A DNA stretch of 64,000 bases from a bacterium (GTDB taxonomy: Bacteria > Bacillota > Bacilli > Lactobacillales > Streptococcaceae). The position numbers and the translations under genes are program-made. This document shows, one piece after another, positions 37,116 through 47,742 of this stretch (position 1 is the stretch's first letter; each line of letters starts with the position of its first letter). Location of the stretch: the NCBI GenBank assembly GCA_905221455.1, contig CAJNDF010000006.1, positions 91,784-155,783 of the forward strand, given 5' to 3'. Below the pieces are notes generated by a model. That model was given only the letters and a program-made list of their open reading frames with translations. It made no database searches and had not been told where the DNA came from.

Positions 37116-37338
37116 ATTTGTAAGTTTGTACCATAAAGGTTAGTAATAGGACGAATAAGGCCAAACTCACCAATAAAGTGAGCACCTTGACCAAGGTGTT
37201 ACTCTGCCAGTAACTTGGTTTACCAATATTACTAGTGGCATCCATGGAAAATAGTTGATTTTGACGGGGTTGTATGGTTACCAATACAATCAAAGCAATA
37301 GATAGGACAATAGCCAAAACAATCAGTATTTCAATCAT
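37114..37338 (-). CDS. asp5: accessory Sec protein Asp5 (SecG-like)
   Basis: A 74-residue protein with two membrane helices (about 3-23 and 50-70) joined by a polar loop (PRQNQLFSMDATSNIGKPSYW), the layout of SecG. In S. gordonii and S. pneumoniae such a protein is called Asp5 and assists the SecY2 channel. It is the last gene of the island, 4 bases after asp4. Confidence 0.85.
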   Translation of the reverse strand: MIEILIVLAIVLSIALIVLVTIQPRQNQLFSMDATSNIGKPSYWQSNTLVKVLTLLVSLALFVLLLTFMVQTYK

Positions 37339-37342
37339 AGGC

Positions 37343-37522
37343 CTACCTCAAAATTCCCAATAAAGTAAAGAGTAAACCAATCAGAATCATTAAGCCCAGT
37401 AAAAGTGAAAAAGTTTTACTAATCTTTTCCCCTCTGGTCTCTTTTTCTTTCTTGATGGGTTTTTGTTTCAACTCTTCCATGCGACCTTCAACGTCTTTAT
37501 AAAATAAATCTTCCTCTGACAT
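37343..37522 (-). CDS. asp4: accessory Sec protein Asp4 (SecE-like)
   Basis: A 59-residue protein: charged N-terminal part (MSEEDLFYKDVEGRMEELKQ) then one membrane helix (SLLLGLMILIGLLFTLLGIL) near the C-terminus, as in SecE. Its AGGAGG ribosome site lies in the last codons of gtfB, whose stop codon is 1 base before the ATG. Position between gtfB and asp5 and size match Asp4 of other SRR loci. It is easy to miss because of its length. Confidence 0.85.
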   Translation of the reverse strand: MSEEDLFYKDVEGRMEELKQKPIKKEKETRGEKISKTFSLLLGLMILIGLLFTLLGILR

Positions 37523-37523
37523 G

Positions 37524-38861
37524 TTAGCCTCCTAAAACAGTTTGCATGGTTTCCTGATATCGTACCAAATCAACATAATTTGCATGTTGGCCTTGTTTGC
37601 CAAGTGCCTGACGCATTTGTTCAACATCTGAAAGGGCCAATTTAATGGTCTCAACCAAAGGAGCAACATCACTACTTTCAAATAGATGCTCAGGAGCGAT
37701 ATAGAGTCTATTGTGCACCGTCTGATGAAATCCAAGAATCAAGAGATTGTGCTCAAAGGCCTGACGAACTGCCTGTAGCAACTCATTACTGTGGTTTATA
37801 TCTAAGTAAATATCCGACAATTGATACAGTTCTTGAATCTTCTGTGGACTAGCGTTCTGGTAAAGGACCACATTAGGATAGCGAAGCATATCTAAGAGCT
37901 TAGAAGACATTTCTGTCACTGCTGCGATGCGGAAAGTAACATCAGGCAAGGCTTCTACGATTGTTTCTACTTGCTCAATCTGATCGGAATTGGTCAAGAT
38001 TAAGGCATCTCGTCTTAAGAAATTATCACGTTTGAACTGGTAATGGTAACCCAAGTGCACAAACTGAGCATGGTATTTCTCGTCAGTCAATTCTAAAGCG
38101 CGCTCATAAGTCGCCTTGTTGGGAATGATGATTTTTTTAGTACGCACATTATCACTTTCCAAAATCAACTGCATATTGCCTGGAATGGCATCATAGAGAG
38201 GTTCCTGCCAAACCAAGACATCTGAGCCAGACTTATCTGGATGATGGAAGGAAACCAAGAAAGAAGTCGCTAGAGTATTAAAGATAAGCTGGCTTGTATC
38301 TATTTCCAAATCTTGCAAAAAGAAGGTGATAAATTCAACCTTATTTGCAAAGTAACGCATGGACTGACCAGGCAAAGTCAACAAGATATCACCCGTCACA
38401 TGGTTTTCAAGTAAAACTTGTTGATCATTGACATCTTGGTAAACTGTCATAATCAGCTCACTATCTGCGCTATAGGTCGTTGTAGCAAAACAAGCTCCGA
38501 AGCGATTATAGTGGTCAACCTGACGTACTCGATCTTCTAGGTCTTTCCAATCTACCTGTTTAACCAAGCGAGCCTGCAAACCATCTGCATAATGAATGAT
38601 AGCCCTCTCCTGTGTCATATCCTCAATACGAGCAGACTGATTATTTCCTGAAATTTCCCAAAAAGCTGGAACAGGGACTTGGTTAAAATAGAGAGGTTTT
38701 CCATCCTCGTAACCTAGATAATAGGTAAAAGGAGAAACCAGACCATCAGGCAGAAAACCATCTGCATCGATGACCACTCCGAGTTGAGAAAGACCAGTAG
38801 CTACTAAACTTTCATGTAAGTCTCGACTTTCCTGACTATAACGATCATAAAGTTCAATCAT
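37524..38861 (-). CDS. gtfB: GtfB, co-chaperone subunit of the SRR O-GlcNAc transferase
   Basis: A 445-residue partner of GtfA. In S. gordonii and S. pneumoniae, GtfA-GtfB adds the first GlcNAc to Ser/Thr of the SRR adhesin; GtfB has no activity alone but binds acceptor and stabilises GtfA. The N-terminal beta-rich domain (about 1-180) pairs with GtfA. The C-terminal part (about 283-410, from DALILTNSDQIEQVETI to the YLDINHS stretch) is the segment that recurs in four other proteins of this island. It overlaps gtfA by 8 bases. Confidence 0.93.
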   Translation of the reverse strand: MIELYDRYSQESRDLHESLVATGLSQLGVVIDADGFLPDGLVSPFTYYLGYEDGKPLYFNQVPVPAFWEISGNNQSARIEDMTQERAIIHYADGLQARLVKQVDWKDLEDRVRQVDHYNRFGACFATTTYSADSELIMTVYQDVNDQQVLLENHVTGDILLTLPGQSMRYFANKVEFITFFLQDLEIDTSQLIFNTLATSFLVSFHHPDKSGSDVLVWQEPLYDAIPGNMQLILESDNVRTKKIIIPNKATYERALELTDEKYHAQFVHLGYHYQFKRDNFLRRDALILTNSDQIEQVETIVEALPDVTFRIAAVTEMSSKLLDMLRYPNVVLYQNASPQKIQELYQLSDIYLDINHSNELLQAVRQAFEHNLLILGFHQTVHNRLYIAPEHLFESSDVAPLVETIKLALSDVEQMRQALGKQGQHANYVDLVRYQETMQTVLGG

Positions 38862-40365
38862 GGAGCACCTCCTCTACTGTTTTTTTCCACTTTTCTAAAA
38901 TTTCTTCGGTTAAGAAGCCTTCTGCAATCTGGTAAGAATGAGCACGCATAGCTTCCAAACGATTTTCTTGATACAATTGACAAATCTTAGCTGCGTAAGC
39001 TTGCTTGATTTGGTCTTCTACGTGGTCTGATGAACTTGGAATCAAATAACCATTTTTCCCATCTTCTATAAAGGTCTGATTGCCATAAGGCACATCAAAA
39101 CCGATTAGTGGTAGACCTGAACCAATAGCTTCCATCAAGGTCAAACCAAATCCTTCACTGGTAGAAGCCGTCAAATAGACCTCATACTGGCTATAAATCT
39201 GCGAAAGTTCCGCATGCCCCTTGAGCTGGATATAATCCTCAGCCTGATGAGTTGCAATAATGTCTCTGAGCAGAGAATCTTCTCCACCACTACCATAAAT
39301 ATCAAAGGTTAATCCAGGGATTTCCTTACGCGCCTCAATCACAGCCTTGACCAACCAGTCAATGTGTTTTTCTTTGGCAAGACGTGAAGCCGTAATCAAT
39401 GAAAATGGCTTACGTCCCTGACTTGACTCAGTTAATGCATCAATACTTCCTACAGGAATAGTAACAATCTTTGGACGATGCTGAGTATATTTGGCAAATT
39501 GCTCTTGCAACACTTCATTTTGTCTATCAGTTGATACGATAAAGAAATCGACCTTATCCGCATTAGTAAACTGATAGTCGTAATAGTTGTTCCAAAGGAT
39601 GTAATCATCATTTGTCACATTTTCACTATAATGCTCCGCATGAACAACTACAGCTAAATGCGCTGCTTGTGCTTCCTCAAAAACAACCTGTCCAATGCCT
39701 GTCTCTCTATCAAGAATGACCAAATCAGACTTGTTCAAATTCAAGGATTTCATAAAGGCACGCATAAAGGCTTGTTTCCCATAGAAAATCTTATCCTTGA
39801 AACGGTAAACCTCTTCCTTCCCTTGATTCATCAAGATATCATAGGCTGGAGTACCGTCTTCATTATAGAAAGTTCTTTGGTATAAGACTGCAACATTGTC
39901 CTTGGGAGCAAAATATTCGCTACAATAACGCGTATAAGAAAAGTAATCCTTACGAATCAGTTTTCCTTTAAAGACATACTCGGCATGTTGAACCAAGTCC
40001 TTGTCCTCATCAACCAAATAACAGGTTACAAACTTATCTTGGTCAGAAAAGAAGACACGTAAAACCTTGCCATTTTTTTCTCTGTGACTTTCTTCACCAC
40101 CAAAGTAAGCTAAGACATCATCTACTGTCACGCTAGTAGGGGCAATCTTGATATCTGTAAAATGATTATAGAGCCAGATAACTTGATCGTCATCAAAACC
40201 AATATTGGCTGTTAAGTGCTGAATATTATCGGCTAAAATCATATCTGTAAAGATAAACTTAGAGGACAGATTTAATTTCCGAAAAACACCAGCACGATAG
40301 GCTTGTGCGTATTCAACACCGCTACTAGCCCATCCAAGTCCTAAATTTATATTGTAAATTGTCAT
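38854..40365 (-). CDS. gtfA: GtfA, O-GlcNAc transferase for the SRR adhesin
   Basis: A 503-residue GT4-type glycosyltransferase. After an N-terminal beta-meander domain (about 40-190) that contacts GtfB and acceptor, the Rossmann domains show the UDP-sugar site, including SRLAKEKHIDWLVKA, IYGSGGE and the EX7E motif in STSEGFGLTLMEAIGSGLPLI. It acts in the cytoplasm on the adhesin before export. It follows secA2 by 12 bases. Confidence 0.95.
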   Translation of the reverse strand: MTIYNINLGLGWASSGVEYAQAYRAGVFRKLNLSSKFIFTDMILADNIQHLTANIGFDDDQVIWLYNHFTDIKIAPTSVTVDDVLAYFGGEESHREKNGKVLRVFFSDQDKFVTCYLVDEDKDLVQHAEYVFKGKLIRKDYFSYTRYCSEYFAPKDNVAVLYQRTFYNEDGTPAYDILMNQGKEEVYRFKDKIFYGKQAFMRAFMKSLNLNKSDLVILDRETGIGQVVFEEAQAAHLAVVVHAEHYSENVTNDDYILWNNYYDYQFTNADKVDFFIVSTDRQNEVLQEQFAKYTQHRPKIVTIPVGSIDALTESSQGRKPFSLITASRLAKEKHIDWLVKAVIEARKEIPGLTFDIYGSGGEDSLLRDIIATHQAEDYIQLKGHAELSQIYSQYEVYLTASTSEGFGLTLMEAIGSGLPLIGFDVPYGNQTFIEDGKNGYLIPSSSDHVEDQIKQAYAAKICQLYQENRLEAMRAHSYQIAEGFLTEEILEKWKKTVEEVLHD

Positions 40366-40377
40366 ATTTTCCTCTTT

Positions 40378-42750
40378 TTATGGGAAATGAGTCATAATCT
40401 CACCCTTAGGAGTGACTTCAACCAAGCCCATCAGGAGATTACGAACCATATCCGCATGAATCTGTTCTTTCATAGTTTCAAAGCCTGCATAGGCTTCTTG
40501 ATAGTACTCTACGATTGGATTTTTCTGACTATTAGATTGACCACCGATAGCCATTGTTAATTGCTGAAGATAATCTACCTGCTCAACCCAATTGTCATCA
40601 ACGGCTTTAAGCAGCGAGAGGCGTAAAAACTGTTCATACAAGCCATGTTGCTCAAGCAATTCTTTCTTTTCAGAAAGTTCTTTATCAATCACCTGCTTCA
40701 TAAAGCTACGAACTGCAGTTTTGTCAGTCACATCTATATGAGCCGGAATCTCTTTAATGTGAAAACTAATATTGGTCACAATAAAGTGAAAGAGCAACTC
40801 TCGACTTTCATAATTTGAAGCGGTCACTTGATCAATGTAACTAGCAATAATTCCCTCAACAACATCCTCTAAGTCACGAGAACCATCTATTAGACGATTT
40901 CTTTCTTTATAGACCATATCCCGTTGAATATTCATACTCTCAGCATATTCTAGTGTCTGACGACGCGCCGAACGTCCAGCACTATCACTAGCATGTTGAG
41001 CCTTTTCGACTAGTTTCCGGTATTTACGACCTTTCAATACTTCCGGTTGAGTCATATCTTGAACCTGATAGTCTTTGTACTTTTTATGCACCCAAGATGG
41101 ACCAAATTTCTTGATAACATCGTCCTCTAAAGATACAAAGAACTTACTCATCCCAGGATCTCCCTGACGGCCAGAACGGCCACGAATTTGTAGGTCGATT
41201 CGTTGACTTTCCATCCGTTCCGTTCCAATGACAATCAAGCCCCCGAGCTCTGCGACTCCCTTACCAAGCTTGATATCCGTACCCCGTCCTGCCATAGAGG
41301 TTGCCACTGTCACAGCCCCCATCTGACCTGACTCGGAGATAATCTGAGCCTCACGCGCCGCATTATTAGCATTTAGGACATTATGGGCAATTCCTTCACG
41401 TAATAAAAGAGATGAGTAAAGATGGGACATCTCAACTGATCCGACAAAAACGAGCAAAGGATTCCCCTTAGCATGGTATTCTTTGATATACTCCAAAGAA
41501 GCATACACTTTTTCAGGTAAAGTGATATATAGATTATCTGGATAGTCAATCCGTTGTCTAGGACGATTGGTTGGAATGCGCACTACAGACATATTATAAG
41601 TTTCCAGAAGCTCTTTTTCTGCAACTTTTCCTGTCCCCGTCATTCCAGACACCTTATTGAACATCTTAAAAAGGCTCTGATAGGTGATAGAAGCCATGGC
41701 TCGTGTTTCTGGAGACAATTTTACATGTTCCTTGGCTTCAATGGCCTGATGGAGACCTCCCTGCAGTTTGGTCATTTCCATTAGACGACCTGTCCCCTTA
41801 TCCACTAATACCATTTCATTACCACGAATAACATAGTCCTTGTCTTTTGTATAGAGCTTGTGGGCTCGAAGTGCATAGACCAAATGACGAGCAAAGGTTG
41901 CATTCTCCTCATTATAAAAATGTTCAATCCCTAAAAAACTTTCAGCAGCTTTAGCACCTTTAGTGGTCAACCAAACTTCATCTTTTTCCTCTTTAAAAAT
42001 GTAATCCTCGCCTTCAACCAAAGTCGTTACAAGCGTGTCAATAATACCGTAGTGATTAGACTGAACACGAGGAGATCCAGCAATAATAAGAGGGGTCTGT
42101 GCGCTATCCAATAAGATATCATCAACCTCATCAATAATAACGTAATTAAAAGGTTGTAAAAACTTCCCTTCCTCATTTGAAGCTAAATTATCATTCAAAT
42201 AATCAAAACCCAAATGACTATTAGTTGTATAAATAATATCTGATGCGTAAATAACTTTTTTCTCTTTTGGGGTAAATTCTTTTTGAGGATCATCTGTAAA
42301 AGGGACTCCAATTGTCAATCCTAAGAAGCGGTATACTTGTCCCATCTCCTCAGCATCGCGTTTAGCTAGATAATCATTGGTAGTAATCAGCATGGTACCT
42401 TTACCTGTCAAGGCATTGAGATAAACAGGCATAGTGGCCGTCAAGGTTTTCCCCTCACCTGTATTCATCTCAGCAACATTTCCCTGATGAATAACGATTC
42501 CACCCATGACCTGGACATCATAGGGAAACATGCCCAATACGCGTCTATCCGCTTCACGAACAACTGCAAAAGCTTCTACCAATAGGTCATCGAGAGTGGC
42601 TCCATCAGCAAGACGTTGGCGAAACTCTACCGTTTTTGCCGCTAGTTCTTGGTCTGAGAGAGACTCCATCTTTCCTTTAAGAGCATTAATCTTTTTTAGA
42701 ATCTTTTTAACTTTTCTAAGTTGAAAATCTTGATAAAAACCTTTAAACAC
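40378..42750 (-). CDS. secA2: accessory Sec ATPase SecA2
   Basis: A 790-residue SecA paralog, shorter than housekeeping SecA (about 840) and without its C-terminal zinc tail. Walker A is MNTGEGKT; the Walker B motif is [11 protein letters not shown]; the [11 protein letters not shown] motif of nucleotide domain 2 is intact. It drives the glycosylated SRR protein through SecY2. The start overlaps the asp3 end by 8 bases. Confidence 0.95.
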   Translation of the reverse strand: MFKGFYQDFQLRKVKKILKKINALKGKMESLSDQELAAKTVEFRQRLADGATLDDLLVEAFAVVREADRRVLGMFPYDVQVMGGIVIHQGNVAEMNTGEGKTLTATMPVYLNALTGKGTMLITTNDYLAKRDAEEMGQVYRFLGLTIGVPFTDDPQKEFTPKEKKVIYASDIIYTTNSHLGFDYLNDNLASNEEGKFLQPFNYVIIDEVDDILLDSAQTPLIIAGSPRVQSNHYGIIDTLVTTLVEGEDYIFKEEKDEVWLTTKGAKAAESFLGIEHFYNEENATFARHLVYALRAHKLYTKDKDYVIRGNEMVLVDKGTGRLMEMTKLQGGLHQAIEAKEHVKLSPETRAMASITYQSLFKMFNKVSGMTGTGKVAEKELLETYNMSVVRIPTNRPRQRIDYPDNLYITLPEKVYASLEYIKEYHAKGNPLLVFVGSVEMSHLYSSLLLREGIAHNVLNANNAAREAQIISESGQMGAVTVATSMAGRGTDIKLGKGVAELGGLIVIGTERMESQRIDLQIRGRSGRQGDPGMSKFFVSLEDDVIKKFGPSWVHKKYKDYQVQDMTQPEVLKGRKYRKLVEKAQHASDSAGRSARRQTLEYAESMNIQRDMVYKERNRLIDGSRDLEDVVEGIIASYIDQVTASNYESRELLFHFIVTNISFHIKEIPAHIDVTDKTAVRSFMKQVIDKELSEKKELLEQHGLYEQFLRLSLLKAVDDNWVEQVDYLQQLTMAIGGQSNSQKNPIVEYYQEAYAGFETMKEQIHADMVRNLLMGLVEVTPKGEIMTHFP

Positions 42751-43183
42751 GATTCATCTCCTTAATAGAAAAAGAATAGAAATCTAAGGACTCAAAACCA
42801 GCACTTAGAAGGGAGACTTGGTAGGTATAGGTATCATCAGGATAGGTAAAATCAAAGACTTTCATTTTTTCAATTTTCTCTTCAATCACATCCCCATATC
42901 TATCAAAAAAGACAATCTTTATATAGACTCCATTTGTAGGTTGGCATTCAAAATCCATACATAATTGATAATCTTGTTTTCTTTTAAGTAAGGGAAGACT
43001 GGGTTGAGTTCTAAAGGCTTGATAGTTCACACTAGAAAACCATGTTTTTAAGATTTCTCCTGATGGCACCAAGGGATTATATAGACTAATATGTTTGTCT
43101 TCGTGATAGGTCACCTTACTACCATACATAAATGTTCCCTTTACCTCTCCCCAAGTGATATTTTCTCTTTGATTGATAATCAT
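42743..43183 (-). CDS. asp3: accessory Sec protein Asp3
   Basis: A 146-residue protein, close to the usual Asp3 length of about 150. Asp3 is a beta-sandwich of carbohydrate-binding-module type that forms a complex with Asp1 and Asp2 and helps deliver substrate to SecA2. The motif [20 protein letters not shown] is typical. It overlaps asp2 by 4 bases and secA2 by 8 bases. Confidence 0.9.
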   Translation of the reverse strand: MIINQRENITWGEVKGTFMYGSKVTYHEDKHISLYNPLVPSGEILKTWFSSVNYQAFRTQPSLPLLKRKQDYQLCMDFECQPTNGVYIKIVFFDRYGDVIEEKIEKMKVFDFTYPDDTYTYQVSLLSAGFESLDFYSFSIKEMNRV

Positions 43184-44715
43184 TTGTCACCTCTTCCAAA
43201 CTCCGCTCCCAATACCATACTATAAAAATGTAGAAACCAAGCCACATTTGTAGCGGTATCATCATTGTGTCGACCAGATGTTCCCTTGGAAAGAATTTTT
43301 GCACCTGTATTACATAGATAAGTTACCAATTGTTCATAGGCTTGGCTATCCATTTCCTCATCTTTCATATAAGATAGGCCAAAAGTTGTTTTTGAAAAAT
43401 CAGCTTGTTTAAAGACCTTCCAAAAACGTTGATCTAATTCCACCATATGATCAGATGTCACTCCATTTGTATGATGGATTAACACATCAAATGCCAAATT
43501 GGAGACAGCTGGTGCATCTAAGCGACCTCTACGAGCAATTGTTCCAAGATTAGCCAGAGGTTTTCCCACAATAACAGCCCTAGGTTCAAAGAAAGCACCA
43601 TAATAAAGAGCTGGGAAAGTTCCCATGGAAAGACCAGATAAAATCAAATCTTTATGAGTAAGGCCTAAATACTGTAGATAATAACGAATAGTATCTTTTA
43701 TCTTCTCTTCTAGCTCCTCGCTACCAAGGTAAAAGGCTCCGCCCTCCAAACGAGGATCAGAAAACAAAAGGAAAGGGCAACCTAAATTTTTCATCATGCG
43801 ATATCCTTCAAATCCCTCGGCAGGACGATACCCAGCAAAATAGACTGCCAAAGGTGGTTTGAAATCTCCTGGATGAAAGAAATAGTTAATTTCATCGCGC
43901 TTACTATCATGTAAAATATTTCCGCCAAGGAAAAATTTACCAAACTGTTTACGACTCCAACGTTGGTGCAGATTACCTAGCTTCAAGCTTCCACGACCAC
44001 GAGCCTCTACAGATACCGTTATAAAAAAATCTTCCTCTTTACTATCTACAACAATAGCTTTCTGAAGATCAACTTCACTATAAACTTCTTCCTCGAAGAA
44101 ATTATCAACACCGCCAGCCCATATCTTACGAATAACAAGACGAAATTCACAGTTCTCCTTTTTTTCAAACTCTAGCCACAATTCGATAGGCAAATTTTTA
44201 TAAACTATAAAATTGTCTGGCCAGTAAGCTATTTGTTGGAAATCATCTCCAAAATTCCCTTCCAAACTGACATAATCGAGTCCCTGATAAGAGATAGTCC
44301 CTCGAAAACTTGAACGAATTTGTATCGTTGATGGAAATAGTTTATCACCGTACCCCCCACCAAAGAGAGAGGTGGATAAATCATTCACTAATTGCTGAGG
44401 ATCTGAGAAGTCTATAGCTTGGGCACACCGTGTTTTTAATAAATCAAGAATTGCCAAATCTGTCGGTTTAAACTCTTTATTATAAAACAAAGTATAAGGT
44501 TCAATATGATGAATAAAGGGTAATAAATCTGCCAAATACTGAACATCCTCTATCAAGATAATATGGAAACTAGTAATAGATTCCATTTCCATCATTTTAC
44601 GAAGAGCTAGCGGTGAGTTGGGACAGAAATAGTACCAATCCATATTTTTAGGAATATCGTAATGATGAGCCCAATTATCAATCCCTATCTGTAGGATTTT
44701 ATAGTCCTTTGACAT
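43180..44715 (-). CDS. asp2: accessory Sec protein Asp2, GlcNAc O-acetyltransferase
   Basis: A 511-residue protein with a carbohydrate-binding-like N-terminal part and a C-terminal alpha/beta-hydrolase fold. The nucleophile serine lies in LSGLSMGTFPA (about residue 360); candidates for the other triad members are the acidic MKDEEMD segment and the histidine in SGRHNDD. In S. gordonii Asp2 acetylates GlcNAc on GspB. I use the ATG at 44713-44715, preceded by GAGGAGG; five codons upstream would extend it without a ribosome site. It overlaps asp1 by 17 bases. Confidence 0.92.
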   Translation of the reverse strand: MSKDYKILQIGIDNWAHHYDIPKNMDWYYFCPNSPLALRKMMEMESITSFHIILIEDVQYLADLLPFIHHIEPYTLFYNKEFKPTDLAILDLLKTRCAQAIDFSDPQQLVNDLSTSLFGGGYGDKLFPSTIQIRSSFRGTISYQGLDYVSLEGNFGDDFQQIAYWPDNFIVYKNLPIELWLEFEKKENCEFRLVIRKIWAGGVDNFFEEEVYSEVDLQKAIVVDSKEEDFFITVSVEARGRGSLKLGNLHQRWSRKQFGKFFLGGNILHDSKRDEINYFFHPGDFKPPLAVYFAGYRPAEGFEGYRMMKNLGCPFLLFSDPRLEGGAFYLGSEELEEKIKDTIRYYLQYLGLTHKDLILSGLSMGTFPALYYGAFFEPRAVIVGKPLANLGTIARRGRLDAPAVSNLAFDVLIHHTNGVTSDHMVELDQRFWKVFKQADFSKTTFGLSYMKDEEMDSQAYEQLVTYLCNTGAKILSKGTSGRHNDDTATNVAWFLHFYSMVLGAEFGRGDK

Positions 44716-46279
44716 TAGTAACCTCCTCAATCCAGTGATGCAATTTATCTAAGAAACGTTGGCCAGTATGTTCCTTGATTTTATCAATAGAGTAAATCAA
44801 GGCCTGGTTCCATTCTTTCAATCTATCTATATAGTAATGTGCTGCCGTTGAAAACTCTGTCACATCTGAAAGTAAATAGCCATTTTTCAAATGTTCTACA
44901 TAAACGGTTTCAACCCGATTAATCTGAGGAATTCCTGCACTAATACCTGCTATTTGAGTATAGAGATGAGGTTGTTTATTAAGATCCACAATTAAACGAA
45001 CAAACTCTAATGTCTTAATCAAATCCAACTCATCATTCATATTGACAAATTGAAAACGTAGTTCCTGCTCTTGATTTTCTTCTAAAGGATTTTCCGCATC
45101 TCCATAGTCTATTCCTTTTTCTAAACTATCAGTATGAATTTTCTCTTGAATAATTTCATGAACAAGAGCCTCCACATCATCCATCTGTTCCTGACTAGCA
45201 GAGAAAGCACCGAAAATGATTTCTGTATTTTTAGTTTCTGAAATAAATAACAAAACTTGAGTCAATGCTTCCCTATCAATTTCTTCGTTGAAATCAAGTT
45301 GATAGTAAATGATCGACTCTTTTCTTGTTTGACTTCGCCCCAGACGTAAACGTGTATCAAAAGGAGAGAGATGGTAAAATTTATTAGAAAGTTCAGGATA
45401 TAGTTCCTGCAAAAGTTGTAAACTATCCTCTCTATCCACTAACACTAAACTAGCTCGATCAACCGATACTGATAACTCTCTAAAGGTATTCTGTGAATTA
45501 CGATTGATAAAGAGACTCAAAATTTTAGGATTAGTACTTGGAATATGATTAAAGATAAACTGATCATGGTAAGGATGCGACGGAATGATAAAAATATCCT
45601 GCTTTTCCTGATTTTTTTTCAAATAGTTATCAAAAAATTCTGCTACCAAATGCTCCATATTTCGATAGTTAAGCAATTTAAATCGATAGGCAAAAATCGG
45701 ATTGATCTCTATTCTACCTTCCTCTTGAATATATTCCCTAAATCGCCAAATCCCTTTAGGATCCAGATAGTCTTGATAAGTAGCTTGTCCATCTTCAAAA
45801 TAGATTACACTAGATACAAATCCTCTGTCATCCATGATATAGCGCTTGCTAATCTGACCATTTGGATCAAAATACCGAATGTCACTAATAAAACCCTCTA
45901 CACCATGCTCTATCTGAGCATATTTCTTACCCTTTTTTTGCACGATAATCGCAAAGGGACTATAAAGAAATTGGCAATCACTATCCCACTCTATATCTCT
46001 AATGTGAAGAACCTGAGTATGCAGTCCATAGAAATCTTGCATATCATCAAAAACAGAGTAGACATCTGTCTCTAAAACACCATGTCTATGTAAAAAATAA
46101 CGTAAGTGTGGTTGATAAGCTAATACTAATAAGCGAGACGATAGGCCTTGTCTTTGAAAGAGACGAATTTGATTAAAGGTATCATCAAATTCAAAGCGAA
46201 ATTGTGAATGGTACCAAGGAATTATATCCGCATGCCACTGACGTTCTGAACCATACCAAGCTGGAATAAAATAATACAT
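44699..46279 (-). CDS. asp1: accessory Sec protein Asp1
   Basis: A 526-residue Asp1. Asp1 has a GT-B-like fold without transferase activity and joins Asp2 and Asp3 to form a complex that binds acceptor. Recognised by MYYFIPAWYG at the start, the YDQFIFNHIPSTNP-type central region and its position after secY2 (9-base gap). Family length is about 520-530. Confidence 0.91.
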   Translation of the reverse strand: MYYFIPAWYGSERQWHADIIPWYHSQFRFEFDDTFNQIRLFQRQGLSSRLLVLAYQPHLRYFLHRHGVLETDVYSVFDDMQDFYGLHTQVLHIRDIEWDSDCQFLYSPFAIIVQKKGKKYAQIEHGVEGFISDIRYFDPNGQISKRYIMDDRGFVSSVIYFEDGQATYQDYLDPKGIWRFREYIQEEGRIEINPIFAYRFKLLNYRNMEHLVAEFFDNYLKKNQEKQDIFIIPSHPYHDQFIFNHIPSTNPKILSLFINRNSQNTFRELSVSVDRASLVLVDREDSLQLLQELYPELSNKFYHLSPFDTRLRLGRSQTRKESIIYYQLDFNEEIDREALTQVLLFISETKNTEIIFGAFSASQEQMDDVEALVHEIIQEKIHTDSLEKGIDYGDAENPLEENQEQELRFQFVNMNDELDLIKTLEFVRLIVDLNKQPHLYTQIAGISAGIPQINRVETVYVEHLKNGYLLSDVTEFSTAAHYYIDRLKEWNQALIYSIDKIKEHTGQRFLDKLHHWIEEVTNVKGL

Positions 46280-46288
46280 GACACCCTC

Positions 46289-47506
46289 CTAAATCAATGG
46301 TTTATAAGTTTCGTTTAATCTCAGAACTTTCACTTCATCTCTAACTGTAAAAATCATACCTCCGAACATCATAAACAAACCAGGAATCATTGCCACTCTA
46401 AGTAGTTTCTCATCAACTAATACAAATAGCAAAGGCCCTCCAGCCATTACTACATTAAATACAGCACCAATAAGAGAAAACCTAAGAACCAATTGATTGA
46501 TGAAACGACTCGTTTCTTCACCTGGATAGACTCCATAAATATATTCTCCTGATTTCTTCATTCGATCTGAAATTTGTTCCCCACTCATATTTATAAAAGC
46601 AAAGGCTATACTAAAAATAAAAAGAATAATCATATACATATAAATCCACAATGGTTTACCCATTGTATACTGAGATGAAATTTCAGTAAAAAGTAGATTT
46701 TCCGGAAAAATCGTCTGTAACAACAATAACATATAAGTCGGTAAACTCAAAAAAGTCATTACATACATAAAAGGCATTCCTCCAGCGGGATTGAGCATGA
46801 TTTCAAAATAGGAATATCTCTTAAAACGGTTATGTAGACCAATCTTATGAACTGCTATACGATAACGAGCACGATAAAGCAGAGCTACCAGATAAGTAAA
46901 AACAATCCCCATGATAATCAAACCAATTAAAACAAAAAGAGGTATGGGAACAGTTCGAAACGTTTCAATCAAATCTTGAGGAATGTTTAAAACCATTCCA
47001 ATCAATAAAATAATCATTGACCCCCCGATACCTACAGTTGCATTGATGTCTGATAACCACACCAAGAAAAAAGCACCCGCTATCAACAGACAGGTATTGA
47101 GGATGATAACCAACATTTTAGGAACATTGGACTGAATTGGGAGATTTAACGAAATAGCTAATGCCTGAATCAAAGCAATAAACAAGGTTAAGTACATTTG
47201 CCTTCTATTTTGTATTTCAATAGCTCCGGATGCCAGATTTAATTTTTTTGAAAGGGAAAGCATCTGCCATAAAATCATCGAAGACATCCAGGGAGATAAT
47301 CCTACTGAAAACAAGGATAAACTTCTCAAATTTCCACCTGTCATTGCTGTAGAAAAAGCCAAGTAAGCAGCAGTTCCTCCTAAAAATTCCCTATTATTCA
47401 TATCTACAAAAGGAAGGGTCAACCTACTTCCTGCTATAAATATGAATACAAAAAGTAATGTCGCTAGTCCTTTTTTTACTGTGATAGATGAAAAAATACT
47501 TTTCAT
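46289..47506 (-). CDS. secY2: accessory translocase channel SecY2
   Basis: A 405-residue channel protein with about ten membrane helices, shorter than housekeeping SecY. Features are the [13 protein letters not shown] start of helix 1, the plug and pore region ([21 protein letters not shown]) and the cytoplasmic loop with [23 protein letters not shown]. It pairs with SecA2 for export of the SRR adhesin. A separate promoter and an upstream terminator divide it from the glycosyltransferase genes. Confidence 0.94.
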   Translation of the reverse strand: MKSIFSSITVKKGLATLLFVFIFIAGSRLTLPFVDMNNREFLGGTAAYLAFSTAMTGGNLRSLSLFSVGLSPWMSSMILWQMLSLSKKLNLASGAIEIQNRRQMYLTLFIALIQALAISLNLPIQSNVPKMLVIILNTCLLIAGAFFLVWLSDINATVGIGGSMIILLIGMVLNIPQDLIETFRTVPIPLFVLIGLIIMGIVFTYLVALLYRARYRIAVHKIGLHNRFKRYSYFEIMLNPAGGMPFMYVMTFLSLPTYMLLLLQTIFPENLLFTEISSQYTMGKPLWIYMYMIILFIFSIAFAFINMSGEQISDRMKKSGEYIYGVYPGEETSRFINQLVLRFSLIGAVFNVVMAGGPLLFVLVDEKLLRVAMIPGLFMMFGGMIFTVRDEVKVLRLNETYKPLI

Positions 47507-47565
47507 GTTTGGCCCTACTCTCTAAAACTCGTTTCTAGTCTATTTCTACTGAGTAATTTATAATC

Positions 47566-47571
47566 ATTATA
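47566..47571 (-). promoter_or_regulatory. possible -10 of a secY2 promoter
   Basis: TATAAT on the minus strand at 47566-47571, about 60 bases ahead of the secY2 ATG; a second TATAAT at 47615-47620 preceded by TGT follows directly after the terminator T run. Neither has a clear -35. At least one probably starts transcription of secY2-asp1-3-secA2-gtfAB-asp4-5. Confidence 0.4.
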
Positions 47572-47620
47572 CTATCAGGTATTCTATGATTTTTTTATTA
47601 AATTTTACGTTACTATTATA

Positions 47621-47646
47621 ACAAAAAAAGCAGAAAAAATCTGCTT
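47621..47646 (-). terminator. terminator between the glycosyltransferase genes and secY2
   Basis: On the minus strand AAGCAGA (47640-47646) pairs with TCTGCTT (47628-47634) over a 5-base loop, followed by seven T. It splits the island into a glycosyltransferase unit and an export unit. Confidence 0.8.
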
Positions 47647-47742
47647 CTTACTCCCTTAGTGAAATAACGGAGAAGGGATACTTTAGTGAATCAAATAGAT
47701 TATTTTTATACACTATCAGCTCATTGGACATCCTTAATTCTT

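Noticed and set aside
37524..38861. GtfB as an active glycosyltransferase
   Set aside because: Characterised GtfB proteins lack transferase activity alone; I therefore annotate it as the GtfA partner.
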